From the NCBI RefSeq assembly GCF_016786325.1, contig NZ_JADWYU010000188.1, positions 1-38,609 of the forward strand: DNA of 38,609 nucleotides, given 5' to 3'. Position 1 is the first letter of the stretch, and each line of letters starts with the position of its first letter. Below the pieces are notes generated by a model. It searched no databases. It saw only the letters and a program-made list of their open reading frames with translations, and was not told the DNA's origin. The stretch is from Frankia nepalensis (lineage in GTDB: Bacteria > Actinomycetota > Actinomycetes > Frankiales > Frankiaceae). A program made the translations under genes and the position numbers. Shown piece after piece: positions 1 to 8,852 of the stretch.

Positions 1-73
1 ACCTCACGACCTGGATGACCAGCCGCGACCTCCCCGACCAGCCACCCAGGCCAACCCACTTCCAAAACACGCC

Positions 74-271
74 CTAGTTCCGAGGGCCGGCGTTGGCCGG
101 CCGCGTGGGGTGACGGAAAATCGCTGGCGGCTGGCCAGTCCTGGGATCGGTCCATGGGCTGTGGTGCCACACGGGGAGGTTCTCGGCACCATAGCCGCTG
201 GGATCATGGTCGAACACCCCACAGGCCATGACCAGCCGCCCGTCGGAGCCGTCCCGCTCACCGGTCACCAT
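74..271 (-). CDS. Small hypothetical protein (65 aa)
   Basis: I do not recognise this protein. The start is the ATG at 271, chosen because a strong ribosome binding site (GGAGGG) lies five to six bases upstream on the minus strand; the frame stays open upstream, so a longer product is possible. The peptide has no membrane segment or signal. It is acidic in the first half (ERDGSD, VFDHDPSG) and rich in Trp, His and Pro in the second (VWHHSPWTDP), a composition unlike the Arg/Ala-rich shadow frames of GC-rich DNA. No operon partner is visible, and the neighbouring GNAT gene faces away. It could be a real small protein or a chance frame; the good ribosome binding site is the main support. Confidence 0.4.
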   Translation of the reverse strand: MVTGERDGSDGRLVMACGVFDHDPSGYGAENLPVWHHSPWTDPRTGQPPAIFRHPTRPANAGPRN

Positions 272-742
272 GTTTTCCCTCCAGTCCACCGCTGATTCCG
301 GTGCCCCTTGGGGGAGAGCTCTGTCGCGGGCGTCGGGTGATCGTCGCGTGCTTGTGGCTCTGGTCACGGTGACGCGGTTCCGTGCGCCGTTTCCTCGGGC
401 ATCCGGCGATCATGGTGACGGGACGATCGCGGTGACAACTGGGCTCGGCGCGGTCTGGCCCACGCCGGAACCCGAGGTCAGCGCCCGATGCGCCGGTGCC
501 AGGCGGCGGCGCACTCGCCCTGTGGTGTCATGAGCCGGACGGTGCCGGGCAGGCCCGTCCCGCCCGGCATGGCCGCCACGGCCCATAAGGTGCCGACTGG
601 GTGAGTTGGTGGACCAGGCGCCGGGGGGCGGCTCACGACGGGTATGCCCCGCGACCGGCCGCGCCGGCCGCTGGCCCGGTGGTGCCCGCCGTTCGCGTCC
701 CTGGTTTCGTGTCCTTGGTACCGATCGGTCGGAGGAGACGCG
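272..742. other. Intergenic stretch between divergent genes
   Basis: About 470 bases between the small minus-strand frame and the GNAT gene. Frames exist on both strands but none has a ribosome binding site together with protein-like composition. The part just before 743 contains the GGAGGAG ribosome binding site (731-737) of the GNAT gene. I see no tRNA, strong hairpin or clear promoter here. Confidence 0.5.
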
Positions 743-1591
743 GTGACGACGGAGACCACGCGGTCGGCGCGGGTCGAACCGGTAGCGGTCGAGCCGGCAG
801 CGGCAGTCCCGGTGGCCGGGGCGGGGCCGCGCGACGACGCGGCGCTGCACAACGTGATCTGGTCGGCGCTGACCGGGCCGCAGGCGCGCTTCGCCGAGCG
901 GGTTGGCCGCGCGGTGCGCTACCAGGCCGACGTCGCCCCGTTCGCGGCGATGCTCGGCGGGCCGGGCGAGTGGGCCTGGGACGACCTGGCGAGGGTCCTC
1001 GGCCCCGGCGGCACGGGGGTCCTGTTCTTCGTCGACGAGGCGCCGCCGGCCGGCTGGCGGGTCCTCGACCGGCCAGGGCTCGTCCAGATGGTCGCGACCG
1101 ACGCGTTCGCCGACGCCCGCGAGCCCGAGGCCAGGGTGCTCGGCCCGGCCGACGTGCCAGCCGTCCTGGACCTGATCGACCGCACCCGGCCGGGTCCCTA
1201 CCTCGAGCGGACCATCGAGCTCGGCGCCTATCTCGGGATCTTCGACGGCGACGCGCTGGTCGCCATGGCGGGGGAGCGGATGCGCGTCCCCGGCCTGACG
1301 GAGATCAGCGCCGTGTGCACCGACCCCGCCTACCAGGGCAGGGGCCTGGCCACCCGGCTGATGCGCGCCGTCGCGGCCGGTATCCGCGCGCGCGGCGAGA
1401 CCCCGTTCCTGCACGCCGCCGCCACGAACACCCCCGCGATCCGCCTGTACGAGCATCTCGGCTTCGTCACCACGGCCGTGACCGTCTTCCAGATCCTCCA
1501 GGCTCCGACCGTGCCCGTCAGCCGGGCCCCAGCCCTGCCCGTCGGCGAGGACGAGGACGAGCCGTTCGTCCGCCGCGGCGAGTGCGGCTAA
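743..1591 (+). CDS. GNAT family N-acetyltransferase (FR47-like)
   Basis: Predicted acetyl-CoA-dependent N-acetyltransferase of about 282 residues. The GTG at 743 is preferred over upstream in-frame starts because GGAGGAG lies at 731-737. The first 140 or so residues form an N-terminal region seen in FR47-like GNATs (ALHNVIWSALTGPQARF, then a WAWDDLARVLGPGG segment). The catalytic GNAT fold follows, with the acetyl-CoA-binding motif A around VCTDPAYQGRGLATRLM (the Q/R-x-x-G-x-G/A loop) and a motif B-like stretch, NTPAIRLYEHLGF. The last 30 residues are acidic and probably disordered. It stands alone, with the next gene on the same strand about 200 bases away. The substrate (amine, antibiotic or protein N-terminus) cannot be told from sequence. 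Confidence 0.88.
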   Translation: MTTETTRSARVEPVAVEPAAAVPVAGAGPRDDAALHNVIWSALTGPQARFAERVGRAVRYQADVAPFAAMLGGPGEWAWDDLARVLGPGGTGVLFFVDEAPPAGWRVLDRPGLVQMVATDAFADAREPEARVLGPADVPAVLDLIDRTRPGPYLERTIELGAYLGIFDGDALVAMAGERMRVPGLTEISAVCTDPAYQGRGLATRLMRAVAAGIRARGETPFLHAAATNTPAIRLYEHLGFVTTAVTVFQILQAPTVPVSRAPALPVGEDEDEPFVRRGECG

Positions 1592-1804
1592 GCCACCATC
1601 CCGTAGGCCACAACCTCGTAGGCGTCGCCTCGACTGCCGGGCGCCGGCGAGGCCCGGTCCTCCGCCCGCCGGACGAGCGGGGTGAGGCGGCCGGAATCCG
1701 CGGGTAGCGTGCGAGCTGACCCCTGAGCCGGCCGGCGGTCCGGCGTCGGGTCGGTGGCCGCGCGGCGGCGACCGGCGGGGGCGATTCGGCGGGAGGTGCG
1801 GGCC

Positions 1805-4192
1805 GTGGCGCGCAGGGCACCGGCGGTAGACCCGGAGGACTCCGCCCAGGACGCCGGCCGGGGCCCGGCCCGCTCGGCGGCCGGTCTGCCGGGAGTGGCG
1901 CACGCCCTGCGGCAGTCCTGGGAGCAGATGGGTGCTCGCCGGGGCGTCACGACGCTGCGGCTGCTCAACCAGACCGACGGGTTCGACTGCCCCGGCTGTG
2001 CCTGGCCTGATCCGGACCCGAAGCACCGGCATGCCGCGGAGTTCTGTGAGAACGGCGCGAAGGCGGTCGCCGAGGAGGCGACGCTGCGCCGGGTCACGGC
2101 CGCGTTCTTCGCCGAGCACAGCCTGACCGACCTGGCCGGGCGTTCGGGCTACTGGCTCGGCCAGCAGGGCCGGCTCGTCGAGCCGATGGTCAGGCGCGCC
2201 GGATCCGAGCACTACGTCCCGGTGAGCTGGGACGAGGCCTTCGAGATCATCGCCACGGAGCTGGCCGGGCTCGCCAGCCCCGACGAGGCGGTCTTCTACA
2301 CCTCCGGGCGGACCAGCAACGAGGCCGCGTTCCTCTACCAGCTGTTCGCCCGCGCCTACGGCACGAACAACCTGCCGGACTGCTCGAACCTGTGCCACGA
2401 GTCGTCCGGCGCGGCGCTGAACGAGACGATCGGGATCGGCAAGGGCTCGGTCACCCTCGAAGACCTCGAGATGGCCGACCTGGTGCTGGTCGTCGGGCAG
2501 AACCCGGGGACCAACCACCCGCGGATGCTGACCTCGCTGGAGCAGGTCAAACGGCGCGGCGGGTCGATCGTCGCCGTCAACCCGCTGCCCGAGGCGTCGT
2601 TGCGCCGGTTCCGCAACCCGCAGCGTCCCTCCGGGGTGCTCGGCGCCGGCACGCCACTGGCGGACCAGTTCCTCCAGATCCGGCTCAACGGGGACCTGGC
2701 CCTGTTCCAGGCACTGTCGCGCCGGCTGCTCGACGCCGAGGCCGCCGCCCCCGGGACCGTGCTCGACCATGAGTTCCTCACCGGCCACGCGACCGGCTTC
2801 GACGCGTTCGCCGCCCACCTGCGCACGCTGGACGAGGCCGACGTGGCGGCGGCGACGGGCCTGGCCGCCGCCGAGATCGACGAGCTCGCCCGCCGCGTGC
2901 TCGCCGCGCAGCGCATCGTCGTCTGCTGGGCGATGGGGCTCACCCAGCACGCCAACGCGGTCGCCACGATCCGCGAGGTCGTCAACTTCCTGCTGCTGCG
3001 CGGCAACATCGGCCGCCCGGGTGCCGGTGTCTGCCCGGTGCGTGGGCATTCCAACGTCCAGGGCGACCGGACGATGGGCATCTGGGAGAAGATGCCCGAC
3101 GCCTTCCTCGTCCGGCTCGGCGCCGAGTTCGGGTTCGCTCCGCCGCGCCGGCACGGCCACGACGTCGTCGACGCGATCCGGGCGATGCGCGACGGGCGGG
3201 CGAAGGTGTTCATCGGGCTCGGCGGGAACTTCGTCGCCGCCACGCCGGACACCGCGGTCACCGAGGCGGCGGTCGGTTCCTGCCGGCTCACCGTGCAGAT
3301 CTCCACCAAGCTCAACCGGTCGCACGCCGTCACCGGCCAGACCGCGCTGATCCTGCCGACGCTGGGCCGCACCGAGATCGACGTGCAGGCCGGCGGGCCG
3401 CAGGTCGTCACCGTCGAGGACTCGATGAGCTCGGTGCACGCGTCCCGTGGCGCGCTGCCCCCCGCCGGCCCCGCGCTGCGCTCGGAGGTCGCCATCGTCG
3501 CCGGCCTCGCCGCCGCCACACTCGCCCGCCGCGTCGGGCAGACCGGCGGGCCGACGGCCGCCGCCCCGGCGTCCGACGCCTCTGGGCGCGCCGAGGCCCC
3601 CGAGGCCCCCGCCGGTGTACCCGCCATCGACTGGACGGCGCTCGCGGGCGACTACCGGCTGATCCGGGAGCGCATCGCGAACGTCATCCCCGGCTTCGAC
3701 GGGTACGAGGAGAAGATCGCCCGGCCGGGCGGCTTCCTGCTGCCGCACCCGCCGCGCGACGCCCGCGAGTTCCGCACCCCGTCCGGGCGGGCCGTGCTGA
3801 CCGTCAACGAGCTCACCGTGCTGCGCGTCCCGCCCGGCCACCTGCTGCTGCAGACGATCCGCTCGCACGACCAGTACAACACCACCATCTACGGCCGCGA
3901 CGACCGCTACCGAGGGGTGCGGGGCGCCCGCCGGGTGGTGCTCGTCAACCCCGACGACCTGGCCGCGCGCGGCCTCGCCGACGGCGACCGGGTCGACCTG
4001 GTCGGCGTCTGGACCGACGGCGTCGAACGGCGCGCCGCCGACTTCCGGGTGGTGGCCTACCCGACGGCCCGCGAATGCGCCGCCGCCTACTTCCCGGAGA
4101 CCAACGTGCTCGTCCCGCTCGACTCGACCGCCAAGCGCAGCAACACCCCGACCTCCAAGTCCCTCGTCGTCCGCCTGGAACCCCGCGACTGA
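1805..4192 (+). CDS. FdhF/YdeP family molybdopterin oxidoreductase
   Basis: A bis-MGD molybdenum (or tungsten) oxidoreductase of the FdhF/YdeP group, about 795 residues. E. coli YdeP is linked to acid resistance; the reaction of actinobacterial members is not established. The GTG at 1805 is chosen because GGGAGG (1791-1796) lies eight bases upstream; GTGs at 1796 and 1754 are in frame but poorly placed. The N-terminus shows the family signature DGFDCPGCAWPDP (C62, C65) and EFCENGAKA (C81), likely Fe-S ligands. Next come the GYWLGQQGRL segment, SGRTSNEAAFLYQLFAR, and NLCHESSG with C197, the candidate metal ligand position. MGLTQHANAV, RGNIGRPGAGVCPVRGHSNVQG and the C-terminal molydop-binding domain (HDQYNTTIYGRDDRYRG) follow. 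An Ala/Pro-rich linker sits near residue 590. No fdhD or cofactor gene is nearby. Confidence 0.9.
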   Translation: MARRAPAVDPEDSAQDAGRGPARSAAGLPGVAHALRQSWEQMGARRGVTTLRLLNQTDGFDCPGCAWPDPDPKHRHAAEFCENGAKAVAEEATLRRVTAAFFAEHSLTDLAGRSGYWLGQQGRLVEPMVRRAGSEHYVPVSWDEAFEIIATELAGLASPDEAVFYTSGRTSNEAAFLYQLFARAYGTNNLPDCSNLCHESSGAALNETIGIGKGSVTLEDLEMADLVLVVGQNPGTNHPRMLTSLEQVKRRGGSIVAVNPLPEASLRRFRNPQRPSGVLGAGTPLADQFLQIRLNGDLALFQALSRRLLDAEAAAPGTVLDHEFLTGHATGFDAFAAHLRTLDEADVAAATGLAAAEIDELARRVLAAQRIVVCWAMGLTQHANAVATIREVVNFLLLRGNIGRPGAGVCPVRGHSNVQGDRTMGIWEKMPDAFLVRLGAEFGFAPPRRHGHDVVDAIRAMRDGRAKVFIGLGGNFVAATPDTAVTEAAVGSCRLTVQISTKLNRSHAVTGQTALILPTLGRTEIDVQAGGPQVVTVEDSMSSVHASRGALPPAGPALRSEVAIVAGLAAATLARRVGQTGGPTAAAPASDASGRAEAPEAPAGVPAIDWTALAGDYRLIRERIANVIPGFDGYEEKIARPGGFLLPHPPRDAREFRTPSGRAVLTVNELTVLRVPPGHLLLQTIRSHDQYNTTIYGRDDRYRGVRGARRVVLVNPDDLAARGLADGDRVDLVGVWTDGVERRAADFRVVAYPTARECAAAYFPETNVLVPLDSTAKRSNTPTSKSLVVRLEPRD

Positions 4193-4194
4193 CC

Positions 4195-4209
4195 GGCGGG
4201 GCACCCGCC
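4195..4209 (+). terminator. Short GC hairpin after the FdhF-type gene
   Basis: GGCGGG and CCCGCC separated by three bases begin three bases after the stop codon of the oxidoreductase gene. The stem is only 6 bp and lacks a T-run, so it is a weak terminator candidate, although actinobacterial terminators often lack the T-run. Confidence 0.35.
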
Positions 4210-4438
4210 CCGGAGGCGCGGCGACGAGCCGGGACCCGGCGGCGCCGCGCCCGACGGGCGAGTCGTCCACGGTCCACCGCCGAGCGGCCTGTCGGCCCGA
4301 GCGCCGGTCCGTCAACGTGAGATCCGCCGTCTCGGGACGACCGAGGCGGTCAGGTTTCGGCAGTATGGCGGCGACGACAGGTAGCGGTCCGGCCGCCGAA
4401 CTCGGCCCGACCCCGCCGAGAGACGGGAGAACGTGAGC

Positions 4439-5200
4439 ATGACCGAATCCGCCCCCAAGGTGGCGATCGTTACCGGCGCGGCCCGTGGCCTGGGCGCCGC
4501 GACCGCCCTGCGGCTGGCCGAGGACGGCTTCGCGGTCGCGGTGCTGGACCTCGAGGAGCAGGCGACGAAGCCGGTCGTGGACCAGATCGTCGCGGCGGGG
4601 GGCAAGGCGATCGGCGTCGGCGCGGACGTCAGCAACTCGGCGCAGGTCGAGGCGGGTGTCGCCAAGGTCGCCGCCGAGCTCGGCCCGCCGACCGTGCTGG
4701 TCAACAACGCCGGCATCACCCGCGACAACCTCATCTTCAAGATGCCGGAGAGCGACTGGGACCTGGTCATGGCCGTGCACCTGCGGGGCGCGTTCCTGAT
4801 GACCAAGGCCTGCCAGAAGCACATGGTCGAGGCCAAGTGGGGCCGGATCGTGAACCTGTCCAGCACGTCGGCGCTGGGCAACCGCGGCCAGGTCAACTAC
4901 TCGGCCGCCAAGGCCGGCATGCAGGGCTTCACCAAGACGCTGGCCGTCGAGCTCGGCAAGTTCGGCATCACCGCCAACTCGATCGCCCCGGGCCTCATCG
5001 AGAGCGAGATGACCCACGCGACCGCCGAGCGCCTCGGCGAGACCTGGGAGACCTACGAGGCCCGGCGCGCCAAGGAGATCCCGGTCGCCCGCGTCGGCCA
5101 ACCGGCTGACATCGCGCACGCGGTCTCGTTCTTCGTCAGCGAGGGCGCCGGCTTCGTCACCGGTCAGGTCCTCTACGTCGCCGGTGGCCCGAAGGCCTGA
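4439..5200 (+). CDS. fabG: 3-oxoacyl-ACP reductase FabG-like SDR
   Basis: Classical short-chain dehydrogenase/reductase of 253 residues, most like FabG, which reduces 3-oxoacyl-ACP or -CoA with NADPH. The cofactor loop TGAARGLG is near residue 13, NNAGI near residue 90, and the catalytic set is S141, Y154 and K158 (S...YSAAK, with the Ser-Tyr gap of 13 usual for FabG). The C-terminus GQVLYVAGGPKA is typical. ATG 4439 is preferred to GTG 4433 because the GGGAGA ribosome binding site at 4425-4430 is eight bases away from it. It stands as a single gene with a strong hairpin after it. Many actinobacterial FabG paralogues act in fatty acid, polyketide or sterol degradation, so the exact pathway is open. 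Confidence 0.85.
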   Translation: MTESAPKVAIVTGAARGLGAATALRLAEDGFAVAVLDLEEQATKPVVDQIVAAGGKAIGVGADVSNSAQVEAGVAKVAAELGPPTVLVNNAGITRDNLIFKMPESDWDLVMAVHLRGAFLMTKACQKHMVEAKWGRIVNLSSTSALGNRGQVNYSAAKAGMQGFTKTLAVELGKFGITANSIAPGLIESEMTHATAERLGETWETYEARRAKEIPVARVGQPADIAHAVSFFVSEGAGFVTGQVLYVAGGPKA

Positions 5201-5211
5201 CCTGGCGTCTG

Positions 5212-5253
5212 GCGGGGCCAGAGCCGCGGCGAGACCGTGATCTCTGGCCCCGC
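5212..5253 (+). terminator. Terminator hairpin after the fabG-like gene
   Basis: GCGGGGCCAGAG (5212-5223) pairs perfectly with CTCTGGCCCCGC (5242-5253) around an 18-base loop, starting 11 bases after the stop codon. The 12-bp GC-rich stem is a good candidate for transcription termination. Confidence 0.6.
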
Positions 5254-5414
5254 GCAACCAACGCGAGCACGTCGCGGACACGCGTCGCGGCGTCGCGACG
5301 TCGCGGCGACGTCCAGGTCGTGACCCGTCCTGCCGGAACGAGACGAGATGGCTGCGGATCGAGTGCCGAACCGATCGATTTTCGCGTGAGTCGGTGGTGA
5401 AACGCGCGGCGGCC

Positions 5415-5420
5415 TACCGT
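5415..5420 (+). promoter_or_regulatory. -10 box of a probable leaderless promoter
   Basis: TACCGT fits the actinobacterial TANNNT -10 consensus and ends six bases before the ATG at 5427. No ribosome binding site precedes that ATG. This layout is typical of leaderless transcripts starting at the A of the start codon. No convincing -35 box is visible. Confidence 0.4.
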
Positions 5421-5426
5421 ATGGGC

Positions 5427-6830
5427 ATGACGACGACTGCCGGGCCGGCGACGCCGGTCACCACCGATCCCACGGCGACGGCCACCCGCGCCGGGGCTGT
5501 GGGCGGGCCGGGGCTGCCGCAGCGGCGGCACCTGGTCACCGAGCTGCCCGGGCCGCGGTCGCGGGAGCTGTCGGCGCGCCGGGACGCCGCCGTCGCGCGC
5601 GGCGTGACGAGCACCCTGCCGGTCTTCGTCGCCGCCGCCGGCGGCGGGGTCCTCGTCGACGTCGACGGGAACGCGCTTATCGATCTAGGCTCCGGCATTG
5701 CCGTCACGACCGTGGGCAACAGCGCGCCGCGGGTCGTCGACAACGTGATCGCGCAGGTCCAGGCGTTCACGCACACCTGCTTCATGATCACGCCATACGA
5801 GGGCTACGTCGCCGTGTGCGAGCAACTCGCGCGACTCACCCCCGGCGACCACGCGAAGCGCTCGGCGCTGTTCAACTCCGGCGCGGAGGCCGTCGAGAAC
5901 GCGGTCAAGATCGCCAGGATCCACACCCATCGCCAGGCGGTCGTCGTCTTCGAGCACGCCTACCACGGCCGCACCAACCTCACGATGGCGCTGACCGCCA
6001 AGAACCACCCCTACAAGAACGGGTTCGGCCCGTTCGCCCCCGAGATCTACCGGGTGCCGCCGTCCTACCCGTTCCGGGACGGGCTCACCGGCCCAGAGGC
6101 CGCCGCCCGCGCGGTCGCCCTCATCGAAAGCCAGATCGGCGCCGCCAACGTCGCCGCCGTCCTCATCGAGCCGATCCAGGGCGAGGGCGGCTTCGTGGTC
6201 CCCGCGCCCGGCTTCCTGCCAGCGCTGGCGGACTGGTCGCGGGCGTCCGGCGCGGTGTTCGTCGCCGACGAGGTCCAGACCGGGTTCGCCCGCACCGGCG
6301 CGATGTTCGCCTGCGAGCACGAGGGCGTCGTCCCCGACCTGGTCGCCACCGCCAAGGGGATCGCCGGCGGCCTGCCACTGTCGGCGGTCACCGGCCGTGC
6401 CGAGATCATGGAGTCGGCCCACCCGGGCGGCCTCGGCGGCACCTACGGCGGCAACCCGCTGGCCTGCGCCGCCGCCCTCGGCGCGATCGAGACGATCGAG
6501 CGGGACGGCCTGGTCGACCGCGCCCGCGCGATCGGCGAGCGGGTGCTGCCCCGGCTGCGCGCCGTCGCCACGCGGGTCCCCGCGGTCGGCGACGTCCGCG
6601 GCCGCGGCGCGATGCTCGCCGTCGAGATCGTCGACCCGGCCACCGGGCGGCCCGACGCCGCCGCCACCGGCCGGGTCGCCCGCCGCTGCCACGAGCAGGG
6701 CGTCGTCGTCCTCACCTGCGGCACCGACGGCAACGTCCTGCGCCTGCTGCCCCCGCTCGCGATCGGCGACGACCTCCTCGACGAGGGCGTCACCGTCCTC
6801 CTGGAGGCCCTGGAGGCCCTCGCGCGCTGA
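5427..6830 (+). CDS. gabT: 4-aminobutyrate aminotransferase (class III PLP enzyme)
   Basis: PLP-dependent class III aminotransferase of 467 residues, most similar to GabT, which moves the amino group of GABA to 2-oxoglutarate giving succinic semialdehyde and glutamate. Visible landmarks are the substrate and cofactor segments FNSGAEAVENAVKIAR and EHAYHGRTNLTMALT, then IEPIQGEGGF, VADEVQTGFARTG and the PLP lysine in ATAKGIAGGLP (K310), followed by GGTYGGNPLACAAALG. The first 40 residues are Thr/Ala-rich and variable. ATG 5427 is chosen from the leaderless -10 box; ATG 5421 is an alternative. No succinic semialdehyde dehydrogenase is adjacent. The glutamate dehydrogenase and PruA elsewhere in the window would fit a shared glutamate pool, but not an operon. 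Ornithine- or lysine-type substrates cannot be excluded. Confidence 0.85.
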   Translation: MTTTAGPATPVTTDPTATATRAGAVGGPGLPQRRHLVTELPGPRSRELSARRDAAVARGVTSTLPVFVAAAGGGVLVDVDGNALIDLGSGIAVTTVGNSAPRVVDNVIAQVQAFTHTCFMITPYEGYVAVCEQLARLTPGDHAKRSALFNSGAEAVENAVKIARIHTHRQAVVVFEHAYHGRTNLTMALTAKNHPYKNGFGPFAPEIYRVPPSYPFRDGLTGPEAAARAVALIESQIGAANVAAVLIEPIQGEGGFVVPAPGFLPALADWSRASGAVFVADEVQTGFARTGAMFACEHEGVVPDLVATAKGIAGGLPLSAVTGRAEIMESAHPGGLGGTYGGNPLACAAALGAIETIERDGLVDRARAIGERVLPRLRAVATRVPAVGDVRGRGAMLAVEIVDPATGRPDAAATGRVARRCHEQGVVVLTCGTDGNVLRLLPPLAIGDDLLDEGVTVLLEALEALAR

Positions 6831-6930
6831 GCGACATCGCGTCCGCCCCGCGCTGTCGGCTATCCGGCACGGCGGCGGTCCAGAGATCGATCGCCAATAG
6901 TGTCCCGCCCATCCGCTGTTGGGGGGCAGA

Positions 6931-7740
6931 ATGGTGCGAAAGATCGCGGTTCCGGCGCTGGCGGCCATCACCGCCGGACTGGTGTTCGCCGGAGGTTGCG
7001 GAGGTTCCTCGGGATCGGACCGGGACGCCTCTCCGGCTCCGAGCGGGCCGAGCGCCGCGACGACTACCGCCGAGCCGACGCCCAGCACGGCCCCGGAGGA
7101 CTCGTCCACGGAGGCGTTGCCGCCCGGAGCCCAGCCGGGGCTGCATGACTTCAACGATGACGGCACGCCCGACCCGACGTGTGGCACCCAGGACTTCGGC
7201 GCCGGGTTGGTGCTCCGCCTGCTCTGCGGAGACTTCAGTGGGTACGCCCACACCCCCGAGGACGGGACGAGGTTGGTGGCGGACTCGCTCTACCGGCTGC
7301 CGGGGCCCGACAACGTCGATCTCACAGGCATCTCAGGCGAGAACCTCGCCGCCATAGACGAAGCAGGCCGCGAGGTCTTCATCCTGATCTTCAACAGTGA
7401 TGCCCTGTTCGACACCGGCAGCGACGTCATCGGCAGCACCGACTCGCTGGACGCGACGATCAATCTGATCAATGCGCACTACGCCGAGGGCGACATCCAG
7501 GTACGCGGCCACACCGACGCGACGGGCACGGCCAGCGGCAACCAGGCCCTGTCGGAACGCCGGGCCGGAGCCGTCCAGAGCTACCTCCTCGGCCACGGGG
7601 TGCGGGCCGCCACGGTCACCTCCGTCGGACTCGGCAGCGCCCATCCTCTGGCCGAGGAGGCCAACCCGGACGGTTCCCCCGACCCCGAAGGCCAGCGCTT
7701 CAACCGGCGGGTCGAGATCGTCGTCCGGCTTGCCCAGTAG
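6931..7740 (+). CDS. OmpA-domain putative lipoprotein
   Basis: Secreted, probably membrane-anchored protein of 269 residues with a C-terminal OmpA-like domain, a fold that binds diaminopimelate in peptidoglycan. The start ATG 6931 follows a GGGGGG ribosome binding site (6921-6926). A basic N-terminus (MVRK) and hydrophobic stretch lead to a weak lipobox ending at C23 (VFAGGC), so lipidation is likely but not certain. A Ser/Thr/Pro/Ala-rich spacer follows (residues 24-70). The OmpA domain begins with LIFNSDALFDTGSDVI and includes the ligand-binding segment GHTDATGTASGNQALSERR, with the Asp and Arg expected to contact the peptide stem, and ends NRRVEIVVRL. In this Gram-positive setting it would tether the membrane to the wall. 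It is transcribed alone and converges on the next gene. Confidence 0.85.
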   Translation: MVRKIAVPALAAITAGLVFAGGCGGSSGSDRDASPAPSGPSAATTTAEPTPSTAPEDSSTEALPPGAQPGLHDFNDDGTPDPTCGTQDFGAGLVLRLLCGDFSGYAHTPEDGTRLVADSLYRLPGPDNVDLTGISGENLAAIDEAGREVFILIFNSDALFDTGSDVIGSTDSLDATINLINAHYAEGDIQVRGHTDATGTASGNQALSERRAGAVQSYLLGHGVRAATVTSVGLGSAHPLAEEANPDGSPDPEGQRFNRRVEIVVRLAQ

Positions 7741-7761
7741 CGGCTGGCCGCCTGGTTCGCC

Positions 7762-7790
7762 CTGCCCGGCCCGCCTGCCGCGCCGGGCGG
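7762..7790. terminator. Hairpin between convergent genes
   Basis: GCCCGGC (7764-7770) pairs with GCCGGGC (7782-7788) around an 11-base loop, and pairing can extend by two more positions. It lies in the 51-base gap between two converging genes and may terminate both. Confidence 0.45.
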
Positions 7791-7791
7791 A

Positions 7792-8193
7792 TCAGTTGCC
7801 GGCGCGGACGCGGGTGGCCTGAAAGGTCACGACGACGCGGGGTTCGAGGCCGGGGGAGCCGAACTGCTCCAGGGTCCTGCCGTACGTGGCGAGCATCGCG
7901 ACGAGGAAGGACTTGTCCGCGTCGTCCTCGATGATCGCCGTCGCGCGGATCTCCGCGGTGTGGTACGGGTTCGTGGGGGAGATCGCGAAGACGGTGGCCG
8001 TCGGGCGGGCCGCCAGGTTCTTGTACTTGTGGCGGTTCTTCGACAGTGAGGTCCGCAGGACGCCGTCCTCGCCCAGCAGGGCCCAGATGGCCGTCGTCTG
8101 GATGGAGCCGTCCGCGTTCAGCGTGCTCAGCGCGACCGTGGCGCTGGTGAACAGGTCGCGATGCGTCTCCGGGACGACAAGGGTGTCAGCCAT
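7792..8193 (-). CDS. PPOX class F420-dependent oxidoreductase
   Basis: Small split beta-barrel flavin/deazaflavin enzyme of 133 residues, the usual size for PPOX F420-dependent reductases. These reduce quinones, biliverdin-like or other conjugated substrates with F420H2. The start MADTLVVPETHRDLF at 8193 is chosen because the usual family N-terminus begins here; upstream residues look like read-through. Family landmarks are VALSTLNADGSIQTTAIWALL near residues 20-40, LRTSLSKNRHKYKNLAARP (phosphate-contacting Lys/Arg and Asn) and FAISPTNPYHTAEIRATA. It is a single gene, so the substrate is unknown. The presence of a second F420-type enzyme (the LLM protein at 35-36.5 kb) agrees with an F420-producing actinomycete. 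Confidence 0.85.
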   Translation of the reverse strand: MADTLVVPETHRDLFTSATVALSTLNADGSIQTTAIWALLGEDGVLRTSLSKNRHKYKNLAARPTATVFAISPTNPYHTAEIRATAIIEDDADKSFLVAMLATYGRTLEQFGSPGLEPRVVVTFQATRVRAGN

Positions 8194-8289
8194 GGGCCCA
8201 GTCTTGCCGAACCGGGCATGTCCGCCGTAAGGCCCCACGACTCCCGACAGATGGGTTGACGATCGCCAGCCGGACGCTTGGGCCAGGCG

Positions 8290-8772
8290 TCAGGGAATCT
8301 CCATCGTCTGGGCGGTGCGGAGCTCTTCGAACGCGCGGGTCAGCTCGGCGGGCAGCCGGACTCCCAGCCGGGTGAGCAGGTGATCGACGACCAGGGCACA
8401 GGCGATCGGCAGGGCGTCCGGGTCGAGGCTCGGCCGCGGCGCGTCGTCGGGCGGGTGGATGGACAGCGTGCCGGCGAGCACGATGACGACCGCGTACGGG
8501 TCGAGCCCCGCCAGCCAGGGCGACGCGAGGCGGGCGACCTCGTCGAGCAGCGCGCTGACGTCGTCGGCGTCGACCCCGTCGGGGAACGTCCGCTCGACGA
8601 GCCCGAGCGTCAGCCGGTGCAGCAGCTCACGCGCCACCGTCTCGTCGCGGGCCCGCAGCTGGGCGCACGCCGCCCGCAGCGCCGCCGCGTCGCGCTGCCC
8701 GGCCGCGCCGACCAGGGCGGTGACCGCCCGCGCCAGCGCCCGCCCTTCCGGCGGCAGCCCGGCCACGGTCAT
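8290..8772 (-). CDS. Hypothetical helical protein (160 aa)
   Basis: I do not recognise a family. The frame starts at ATG 8772 (MTVAGLPPEGRALARAV). The product is soluble, Ala/Leu-rich and predicted mostly helical, with runs such as REDAALRAACAQLRARDE-type charged segments, a hydrophobic middle (YAVVIVLAGTL) and a C-terminal amphipathic helix (ELTRAFEELRTAQTMEIP). No signal peptide or catalytic motif is visible. The frame continues upstream, but that part is Arg/Pro-rich shadow sequence of the M48 gene. It lies 80 bases downstream of the M48 protease gene on the same strand and could be co-transcribed with it; that is the only hint of function. Confidence 0.6.
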   Translation of the reverse strand: MTVAGLPPEGRALARAVTALVGAAGQRDAAALRAACAQLRARDETVARELLHRLTLGLVERTFPDGVDADDVSALLDEVARLASPWLAGLDPYAVVIVLAGTLSIHPPDDAPRPSLDPDALPIACALVVDHLLTRLGVRLPAELTRAFEELRTAQTMEIP

Positions 8773-8852
8773 CGGTCTCGTCCCTCGCGTCGCATGCGGC
8801 CATAGTGGCCCATCCCGCGTGCCCGGCGGCGCGCGGCGACACCGGCTCGCCG

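Noticed and set aside
410-5281. A 1623-codon open frame on the minus strand
   Set aside because: It is antisense to four well-supported plus-strand genes and its product is a low-complexity Arg/Gly/Ala/Asp chain. Long shadow frames are normal in DNA this GC-rich.
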